From an uncultured Actinomycetes bacterium (lineage in GTDB: Bacteria > Actinomycetota > Thermoleophilia > Solirubrobacterales > 70-9): DNA of 10,945 nt. The notes beneath the pieces were generated by a model, which saw nothing but the letters and a program-made list of their open reading frames with translations, made no database searches and was not told the DNA's origin. The position numbers and the translations under genes are program-made. This document shows positions 5,998 through 10,945 of the stretch, one piece after another (the stretch's first letter is position 1; the number at the start of each line of letters is the position of its first letter). The stretch covers positions 1 to 10,945 of the forward strand of contig CAMLHB010000066.1 of NCBI GenBank assembly GCA_946479725.1. Reading direction: 5' to 3'.

Positions 5998-7364
5998 CCC
6001 AGCTCCCCGACGATCCCGCGGAAGCGGTCGCCGCGCCGCTCAAAGTTCTCGAAGGCGTCGAAACTGGCGCAGGCCGGCGAGAGCAGGACGACCTCGCCGG
6101 GCGCGGCCGCGGCGGCGGCGCGGCGCACCGCGTCCTCGAGATCGGCGCAGCGGTGCAGCTCGATCCCGGCCTCGAGGACGGGCGCCAGCTCGCGCGCCAT
6201 CCGCTCCGTGGTCGCCCCGATCAGCCAGCAGGCGACGGCGGCCTCGACCAGCGGGTCGACGAGGGGCGCGAAGGGCTCGTCCTTCTCGCTGCCGCCGAGG
6301 ATCGCGTGGACGCCGCCCTCGAAGGCGCGGATCCCGACCGCCGCCGAGGCGACGTTGGTCGCCTTCGAGTCGTTGACGAAGCGGACGCCGCCGATCTCGG
6401 CCACCGGCTCCAACCGGTGCGGGACGCCGGCGAAGCTGCGCAGCCCCGCCCGGACCGCCTCGCGGTCGATCCCCATCGCCAGCGCCGCCGCCGCGGCGGC
6501 CATCGCGTTGGCGACGTTGTGCTCGCCGAAGAGCCCTAGCTCGGCGACCGGGAGCAGCGGCTCGCCGTCATGGAAGATCGTCCCGCCGGCGACCGCCACC
6601 TCGCAGTCGGGGGCGGCGCCGACACAGAAGGCGACGCGGCGGGCGCAGCCACCGAGGTCGGTGTCGGCGAGGAAGGGGTCGTCGGCGTTGTAGACGGCGA
6701 CGTCGTCATTGCCCTGGTTGGCGAAGATCCGCAGCTTCGTCGCCAGATAGTGCTCGAGGTTGCCGTGGCGGTCGAGGTGGTCGGGGGCGAGGTTGAGGAA
6801 GACCGCGCACTCGGGGGCGAAGGCGATCGTGTCCTCGAGCTGGAAGCTCGAGGCCTCGCAGACGATCGTCGCCCCCTCGTCGACCTCGTCGACCAGCTCA
6901 GAGAGCGCGGTGCCGACGTTGCCGGCGACCGCGACCGGCTCGCCGGCGGTCCGGTAGAGGTGACCGAGCAGCTCCACCGTGGTCGTCTTGCCGTTGGTGC
7001 CGGTGACGGCAACGAAGCGGTTCGGCAGCGCCCGCCAGGCCAGCTCCATCTCCCCCATCACCTCGATCCCCTGCTCCAGCGCCGCTGCGATCACCGGCGC
7101 CTCCCGGGGAACCCCCGGGCTCTTGACGACGGTCCGCGTCCCCTCGAGCTGTGCCAGTCCATCCGTATCCAGAAAGACTTCGACGCCGACCCGCTCCAGC
7201 CCTGCCGCCCCCTCCGGATGGCCGGAATCGACCGCCCGCACCGTCTCACCTCGGGCCGCCAGCAATCGCGCCGCGGCCTGTCCGGAGCGGGCTAATCCCG
7301 CGATTAGGAAAGAACCTTCGGGAAAGGGGGGGCGAGTTTCCTTGGGCTGAACCCTTAGGGACAC
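5994..7364 (-). CDS. murD: UDP-N-acetylmuramoylalanine--D-glutamate ligase MurD
   Basis: MurD adds D-glutamate to UDP-MurNAc-L-Ala in the cytoplasm. From the chosen start the product is 456 residues. It shows the N-terminal nucleotide-like fold with LIAGLARSGQAAARLL (20-35), KSPGVP (81-86), the P-loop GTNGKTTT (122-129), SSFQLE (172-177) and NLAPDHLDRHG (191-201). GEHNVANAMAA (280-290), PHRLE (315-319), NDSKATN (331-337) and SPACASFDAFENFERRGDRF (429-448) complete the family set. The GTG at 7364 is preferred because MurD proteins normally begin shortly before the glycine loop. ATGs at 7454, 7442 and 7439 would add about 25-30 unrelated residues and run into the vapB operator. No strong ribosome site is seen before this GTG, so the start is uncertain. 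The gene heads the left-hand unit and faces vapB. Confidence 0.94.
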   Translation of the reverse strand: MSLRVQPKETRPPFPEGSFLIAGLARSGQAAARLLAARGETVRAVDSGHPEGAAGLERVGVEVFLDTDGLAQLEGTRTVVKSPGVPREAPVIAAALEQGIEVMGEMELAWRALPNRFVAVTGTNGKTTTVELLGHLYRTAGEPVAVAGNVGTALSELVDEVDEGATIVCEASSFQLEDTIAFAPECAVFLNLAPDHLDRHGNLEHYLATKLRIFANQGNDDVAVYNADDPFLADTDLGGCARRVAFCVGAAPDCEVAVAGGTIFHDGEPLLPVAELGLFGEHNVANAMAAAAAALAMGIDREAVRAGLRSFAGVPHRLEPVAEIGGVRFVNDSKATNVASAAVGIRAFEGGVHAILGGSEKDEPFAPLVDPLVEAAVACWLIGATTERMARELAPVLEAGIELHRCADLEDAVRRAAAAAAPGEVVLLSPACASFDAFENFERRGDRFRGIVGELG

Positions 7365-7421
7365 ATGCGAGAGCTTCGCGACGCCCCCGAATACCCCTCC
7401 GTGCAGCCCATCGCCACTTGG

Positions 7422-7441
7422 TGATGTATCCTCATACATCA
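7422..7441. promoter_or_regulatory. Perfect 8-bp palindrome, likely VapB/VapBC operator
   Basis: TGATGTAT (7422-7429) and ATACATCA (7434-7441) are exact reverse complements separated by CCTC. The last base is the A of the vapB start codon. Ribbon-helix-helix antitoxins normally bind short palindromes overlapping their own promoter, so this is the natural autoregulatory site. It also contains TATCCT (7427-7432), which fits a -10 box that would place transcription start at or next to the ATG. No convincing -35 is visible. The site lies 58 bases upstream of the murD start, so binding could also affect murD transcription. Confidence 0.68.
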
Positions 7442-7716
7442 TGAAGAGTCGCACCCAGATCTACCTCGACACCGCCCAGACCGCAAAGCTCGACAAGCTC
7501 GCCGCGGCCGAGCGGACCAGTCGCTCGACCATCATCCGCCGCGCAGTCGACGCCTACCTTGCCCAGGAGCTGCGGGACGCGGAGGCGTGGCGTGAGCAGT
7601 GGCAGCAGGCCGTTGCGGAGACCGCGGGGATCGCCCCCCACCTCGGGGATCCCGTGGAGTACGTCGACGAACTTCGCCGCGCCGATGCCGAGCGCCTTAA
7701 GGAATTGAAGTGGTGA
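7441..7716 (+). CDS. VapB-type ribbon-helix-helix antitoxin
   Basis: This small protein (91 residues) has the pattern of a CopG/ribbon-helix-helix DNA-binding antitoxin. A short beta strand RTQIYLD (4-10) is followed by a helix (about 12-24) and a second helix TSRSTIIRRAVDAYLAQEL (26-44). The C-terminal half (45-91) is rich in Trp, Glu and Arg, as in the tails that wrap and inhibit a PIN toxin. The family binds its own promoter, and the palindrome at 7422-7441 is the obvious target. There is no Shine-Dalgarno sequence before the ATG, which suggests leaderless or weak translation. The stop codon overlaps the vapC start region. It is on the plus strand against all its neighbours, which suggests it was inserted into the cell wall cluster. 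The exact subfamily is not assigned. Confidence 0.87.
   Translation: MKSRTQIYLDTAQTAKLDKLAAAERTSRSTIIRRAVDAYLAQELRDAEAWREQWQQAVAETAGIAPHLGDPVEYVDELRRADAERLKELKW
7699..7703 (+). promoter_or_regulatory. Ribosome binding site of vapC
   Basis: AAGGA inside the 3' end of vapB lies 6 bases before the GTG at 7710 and 9 bases before the GTG at 7713. It supports translation of the toxin gene from within the antitoxin transcript but does not by itself decide between the two starts. Confidence 0.55.
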
Positions 7717-8084
7717 GCGTCGTGCTCGACACGACTGTCCTCGTCGCTCACCTGCGGGGGTCTTCTTCCGCCGGCGAATACATCGCGGCTCTCGGTGCTC
7801 CCCCCACCTGCTCGGAGGTGACCAGAGTCGAGATCCTCCAGGGCGCGCGGCCGGCGGAACAGCGACGGATCGAGCGGCTATTCGCCCTGCTCACCTGGAC
7901 TCCGGTTGACGAGGCCATCTCCCGCCGCGCCGGTGAGCTCGGCAAGCGTTGGCATCGGAGCCATCCTGGTATCGGCGTAACGGATTTATTGATCGCCGCC
8001 ACCGCCGAGCTCCTCGAGCTTCCGCTCGCCACCCAGAACCTGAAGCACTTCCCGATGTTCGAGGGCCTCCAGACCCCCTACTGA
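7710..8084 (+). CDS. VapC-type PIN-domain toxin (putative ribonuclease)
   Basis: VapC toxins are Mg-dependent ribonucleases that cut tRNA or other RNA unless bound by the cognate antitoxin. The 124-residue product is a single PIN domain. It has the first acidic residue in VVLDTTVLV (Asp7), the second in RVEILQGAR (Glu41) and the third in GIGVTDLLIAA (Asp92). ATQNLKHFP (107-115) matches the fourth motif, though the usual Asp before Phe is His113, a change often tolerated in this family. GTG at 7710 overlaps vapB by 7 bases. GTG at 7713, with a GTGA overlap, is equally possible and shortens the protein by one residue. The stop lies inside the end of the opposing hydrolase gene. Toxicity and target are not shown by sequence. 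Confidence 0.87.
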   Translation: MVSVVLDTTVLVAHLRGSSSAGEYIAALGAPPTCSEVTRVEILQGARPAEQRRIERLFALLTWTPVDEAISRRAGELGKRWHRSHPGIGVTDLLIAATAELLELPLATQNLKHFPMFEGLQTPY

Positions 8085-8911
8085 CGGGCGAACTCGCGGA
8101 TCTCCCGGGCCAGCGCCTGCGGCTGGTCGATCGGGATCAGGGTGAAGCAGTCGGGCAGCTCGACGTAGCGGGAGTTGGGGAAGGCCGCGGCGAGGGCACG
8201 GCCGGCCTCGTTAGGCATCATCGTCCCCTCCGCGTCCCAGACGACGAGGACCGGCTTCTCGAAGCTGCGCAGCTTCGGCGTCGCGGCGCGCATCTCGCGG
8301 GCCCCGTGGCGGACGTCGCGGACGTATCTGCGGGTGTCGCGACGGATCTCCGATCGCTTCAGCGGCTGCAGCCAGCGGCGCATCAGCTCATCGGGGACGC
8401 CGCGCTTGCTCATCCGCCCGTAGGTGAACGGCAGCCGGCGCAAGAACGGCGTGCTGAGGGCGAGGCGCATCACTCCGAAGCCGCCGGGCATGAACCCCGA
8501 GAGGGCGGCGATCCGACCGGCGACGCCAGGCGGATAGTTCCCCTCGGTCTCGCAGGAGACGAGGACGAAACCGCCGACCCGGTCGGCGCCGCCGTGGGAG
8601 ACCATCGTCTGGGCGCCGCCCCAGTCGTTGAAGCAGACGACCGCGTCGCGCAGGTCGAGGCGCTCGAGGAACTCGGTGACGATCCGCGACAGCCCCGGCA
8701 GCGAGAGGTCGGCATCCGGCCGCAGCGGCTTGCGCTGGGCGCCGAGCGGCAGCACCGGGGTCAGGCAGCGGAACTCGGGGGCCAGCTCGGCGACCACCCC
8801 GTCCCAGAGCGACTCGTCGTGTGGCAGCCCGCCGATGAAGACGAGCGTCCGGCCCTCCCCGCCGCTGTCGCCATACTCGATCGGTCCCGCGCTGACTTCG
8901 ACCTCGGGCAT
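8078..8911 (-). CDS. Alpha/beta-hydrolase, haloalkane dehalogenase/epoxide hydrolase-like, catalytic His apparently replaced
   Basis: The 277-residue product has an alpha/beta-hydrolase fold. The oxyanion-loop region reads FIGGLPHDESLW (26-37), where HGxP is usual. The nucleophile elbow is CFNDWGGAQ (93-101), with Asp96 as nucleophile, as in haloalkane dehalogenases and epoxide hydrolases. A cap region follows (about 125-215), and VVWDAEG (223-229) carries a likely acid, Asp226. At the place where the catalytic His normally stands (DCGHF), the sequence is DCFTLIPIDQP (254-264). The full triad is therefore not visible, and the reaction and substrate are unknown. The ATG at 8911 gives MPEVEV with GGGA just upstream. 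A GTG at 8920 would add three residues. It begins just after mraY, probably in the same transcript, and its stop overlaps the vapC tail. Confidence 0.85.
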   Translation of the reverse strand: MPEVEVSAGPIEYGDSGGEGRTLVFIGGLPHDESLWDGVVAELAPEFRCLTPVLPLGAQRKPLRPDADLSLPGLSRIVTEFLERLDLRDAVVCFNDWGGAQTMVSHGGADRVGGFVLVSCETEGNYPPGVAGRIAALSGFMPGGFGVMRLALSTPFLRRLPFTYGRMSKRGVPDELMRRWLQPLKRSEIRRDTRRYVRDVRHGAREMRAATPKLRSFEKPVLVVWDAEGTMMPNEAGRALAAAFPNSRYVELPDCFTLIPIDQPQALAREIREFARQ

Positions 8912-8923
8912 CGTTCCCACTGA

Positions 8924-9895
8924 CTACCCGATTGATTGCTGGTACAGGGTGAAGCCGATCCCTGAGCAGACGGCGGCGATGATCCAGAAGCGGAGCATGA
9001 TCTTCGTCTCCGACCAGGCCATCATCTCGAAGTGGTGGTGCAGCGGCGCCATCAACAGGACGCGGCGACGGAAGGTCTTGAAGGCGAAGACCTGGAGCAG
9101 AACCGAGAGCGCCTCGATCACGAAGATGCCGCCGATGATGATCAGCAGGACCTCGGTCTGGGTCATCACCGCCAGCGCCCCGATCGCCCCGCCGAGGCCG
9201 AGCGAGCCGGTGTCCCCCATGAAGATCGAGGCCGGGAAGGCGTTGTACCAGAGGAACCCCACGCAGGCGCCGACCAAGCAGGCGGAGAGCAGGGCGAGGT
9301 TCTGCTGCTCGTTGGCAACGAAGGCGATCGCCGTGTAGGCGAGGAGGACGATCGCGCAGGAGCCGGCGGCGAGGCCGTCGAGACCGTCGGTGAGGTTGAC
9401 CCCGTTCGAGGTGCCGGCAATCACGAGGAAGACGAGGACGAAGTAGAGGGCCGGGCCGAGGTCGATGCTGCCGTCGCCGATCCGGAAGTAGAGGGTGGGC
9501 TCGAGGCCGACCTCGTGGCGGGCGACCCACCACAGCGCCAGGGCCATGATCAGCTGGCCGATCAGCTTCCAGCGGCCGGCGAGGCCGAGCGAGCGGCGTT
9601 TGACGATCTTGATGTAGTCGTCGGCGAAGCCCAGCGCCGCGCACCCGATCGCCACCCCGAAGACGGCCATGCTCTGGGCGTCGCGGTCGGAAAGTACGAG
9701 GAAGGGGACGCAGATCGAGGCGAAGACGATCAGCCCGCCCATCGTCGGCGTCCCGGCCTTGGTGTGGTGCTCCTGCGGCCCGTCCTCGCGGATGTGCTGC
9801 CCGAACTCCTTCACCCGCAGGTATTCGATGAATTTGGGGCCGAGGAAGATGCAGATCAGCATCGCCGCCATCCCCGCGATCAGGACTTCGCCCAT
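8924..9895 (-). CDS. mraY: Phospho-N-acetylmuramoyl-pentapeptide transferase MraY
   Basis: MraY is the integral membrane enzyme that moves phospho-MurNAc-pentapeptide from UDP to undecaprenyl phosphate, forming lipid I. The 323-residue product has about ten hydrophobic segments. It carries the family motifs FGQHIREDGPQEHHTKAG (31-48) with TPTMGG next (49-54), the Asp pair in GFADDYIKI (89-97) and NGVNLTDGLDGLA (164-176). NAFPASIFMGDTGSLGLGG (218-236) contains Asp228, and APLHHHFE (283-290) is the histidine motif. All expected catalytic residues are present, and the length is at the short end of the family. ATG at 9895 shares one base with the murF stop (TGATG), which fits translational coupling. 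The hydrolase gene follows directly, so murD is not its immediate partner here. Confidence 0.97.
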   Translation of the reverse strand: MGEVLIAGMAAMLICIFLGPKFIEYLRVKEFGQHIREDGPQEHHTKAGTPTMGGLIVFASICVPFLVLSDRDAQSMAVFGVAIGCAALGFADDYIKIVKRRSLGLAGRWKLIGQLIMALALWWVARHEVGLEPTLYFRIGDGSIDLGPALYFVLVFLVIAGTSNGVNLTDGLDGLAAGSCAIVLLAYTAIAFVANEQQNLALLSACLVGACVGFLWYNAFPASIFMGDTGSLGLGGAIGALAVMTQTEVLLIIIGGIFVIEALSVLLQVFAFKTFRRRVLLMAPLHHHFEMMAWSETKIMLRFWIIAAVCSGIGFTLYQQSIG

Positions 9896-10945
9896 CAGCC
9901 CTCCTCGGCCGGAACCAGCTCGGCGAGCTGCTCGGCGACGGTCTCGAGGCCGGCCGAGCGCGAGCCCTTGATCAGGACCGCGTCGCCCGGCTGGAGCTGC
10001 TGGGCGAGGAATTCCGCCGCCTCATCCGGGTCGGCGACGAGCTCGTCGGGGTCATAGTCGCGGGACGGCAGGCCGACCCCGACGACGAAGTCGATGCCGC
10101 GGGCGCGGGCGTGCTCGCCGACCTCGCGGTGGTAGCCGGCCGACTCGGAACCGAGCTCGCCCATCTCCCCCAGCAGCGCGACCGTGCGGGCCGCCTCGAG
10201 GCTGGCGAGGTGGTCGAGCGCCGCGCGCATCGACACCGGGTTGGCGTTGTAGCAGTCGTTCACGAGGACGATGCCCCCGGGGAGCTGCCGGCGCTCGCCG
10301 CGGAAACGGGAGAATCCTATGTCCGCGGCGCGGTCGGACATTCCCGCGAGGTCGGCGCCGAGGGCGACGGCGGCGGCCAACGCCGCCAGGGCGGTGGGGA
10401 GGTTGTGCGCCTCGGTGAAGGGAAAGTGGAAGCGCTGGGCGCCGAGGGGGGCCGTGACCAGCGCCTCGGTGACACCATCGTCGACCTTGACCTCGGTCGC
10501 CTCGACGTCACCGCCAGGGCCGAAGCGCAGCTGCTGGGCGATCGGCGCCAGATGCGGCTCCAGCTCGCCGGCCGACACAGGCGCCACCGCGGTGCCGCCG
10601 GGCGGCAGGTCGTCGAGGATCTCCGCCTTCGCCGCGGCGATCGCCGCGATCGAGCCGAGCAGCTCGACGTGGACCGGGCCGACGTTGGTGATCACCGCCA
10701 CCTCGGGCTCGGCGATCGCCGCCAGCTCGGCGATCTGCCCCCTGCCGCGCATCGCCATCTCCAGGACGAGGGCCTCGGTGTCGTCGGGCGCTTCGAGGAT
10801 CGTCAGCGGCAGCCCGATCTCGGTGTTGAGGTTCTCCTTGTTCGCGTGCACCCGCCCGGGGAGCAGAGCCCGGGTGATGTCCTTGACCGAGGTCTTGCCG
10901 ACCGAGCCGGTAACTCCGACCACCCGGGCCCCCAGCGCCCGCCGC
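9895..10945 (-). CDS. murF: UDP-N-acetylmuramoyl-tripeptide--D-alanyl-D-alanine ligase MurF, C-terminal 349 residues (start beyond right edge)
   Basis: MurF joins D-Ala-D-Ala to the UDP-MurNAc-tripeptide, the last cytoplasmic step of the precursor. The visible part begins just before the ATP P-loop VVGVTGSVGKTSVKD. It continues with NLNTEIGLPLTIL, EMAMRGRGQI, ITNVGPVHVELLGSI and AKAEIL, where the lysine is the one usually carbamylated. AHNLPTALAAL, VNDCYNANPVSMRAALDHL, LGEMGELG and the C-terminal KGSRSAGLE follow. These are the central and C-terminal Mur ligase domains in the normal order. The N-terminal UDP-binding domain (roughly 100 residues) is missing only because the window ends. The open frame reaches the edge, so the in-window GTG at 10923 is not the real start. 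murE is expected upstream. The stop shares a base with the mraY ATG. Confidence 0.96.
   Translation of the reverse strand, partial: RRALGARVVGVTGSVGKTSVKDITRALLPGRVHANKENLNTEIGLPLTILEAPDDTEALVLEMAMRGRGQIAELAAIAEPEVAVITNVGPVHVELLGSIAAIAAAKAEILDDLPPGGTAVAPVSAGELEPHLAPIAQQLRFGPGGDVEATEVKVDDGVTEALVTAPLGAQRFHFPFTEAHNLPTALAALAAAVALGADLAGMSDRAADIGFSRFRGERRQLPGGIVLVNDCYNANPVSMRAALDHLASLEAARTVALLGEMGELGSESAGYHREVGEHARARGIDFVVGVGLPSRDYDPDELVADPDEAAEFLAQQLQPGDAVLIKGSRSAGLETVAEQLAELVPAEEG

Noticed and set aside
4750..6693. Plus-strand open frame of 647 codons
   Set aside because: It is antisense to ftsW and murD, which have full family motifs. The translation is low-complexity Gly/Asp/Arg/Glu-rich, as expected from high-GC antisense reading.
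7360..7365. GACACA resembling the WhiA GACAC motif at the murD start
   Set aside because: It is only five to six bases, overlaps the start codon and occurs once. A chance match is more likely.
7365..7454. N-terminal extension of murD to ATG at 7454, 7442 or 7439
   Set aside because: The extra residues do not resemble MurD, and the extension would overlap the palindrome and vapB. The GTG at 7364 fits the family N-terminus better.
9032..10057. Plus-strand open frame of 341 codons
   Set aside because: Antisense to mraY and murF. Its His/Asp/Glu/Gly-rich composition is a shadow of the hydrophobic mraY coding strand.
1..10945. CRISPR arrays, tRNA or rRNA genes, insertion sequences or long direct repeats
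   Set aside because: None seen by eye. Coding sequence fills the window apart from the short gaps described, and no transposase or terminal repeats flank vapBC.

Overview
The window is a segment of a division and cell wall (dcw) cluster from a very GC-rich bacterium. Nearly all of it lies on the minus strand, so the cluster reads from position 10945 down to 1. The order is murF, mraY, an alpha/beta-hydrolase gene, murD, ftsW, murG, murC, murB, ftsQ, ftsZ. Several features point to an actinobacterium: FtsZ has the GEGGGTGTG tubulin loop, MurG has GGTAGH rather than GGTGGH, and ftsZ follows ftsQ directly with no ftsA. The C-terminal half of FtsQ resembles what I recall of class Thermoleophilia (Solirubrobacterales and relatives). 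That class assignment is an inference.

Right part (about 8078-10945): the 3' part of murF overlaps the start of mraY by one base (TGATG). Three bases or so after mraY comes a hydrolase of the haloalkane-dehalogenase/epoxide-hydrolase fold. It is not a usual dcw member, and its catalytic histidine position appears to be replaced. Middle part (7365-8084): a VapBC-type toxin-antitoxin pair lies on the opposite (+) strand. Its tail overlaps the hydrolase tail by 7 bases, and its head faces murD across a 76-base gap that contains a perfect 8-bp palindrome touching the vapB start codon. This insertion appears to split the cluster into two transcription units.

Left part (1-7364): murD, ftsW, murG, murC, murB and ftsQ form one tightly packed unit. 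The junctions are mostly 4-base ATGA/GTGA overlaps, with one unusual 92-base ftsW-murG overlap. FtsQ is short, and its membrane segment runs almost straight into the FtsQ beta-domain, with no room for a full POTRA domain. A 238-base, visibly AT-richer gap separates ftsQ from ftsZ. It holds a nested stem-loop, a good sigma70-type promoter (TTGACA, 17 bp, TACGTT) and a leader hairpin, so ftsZ probably has its own control. FtsZ runs off the left edge after 204 codons.

Together the enzymes complete lipid II synthesis. MurB makes UDP-MurNAc. MurC, MurD and MurF (with MurE, presumably beyond the right edge) build the pentapeptide. MraY and MurG attach the sugars to undecaprenyl phosphate. FtsW polymerises septal glycan, and FtsQ and FtsZ organise the divisome. 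Apart from the 238-base gap, no stretch over about 80 bases lacks a gene.
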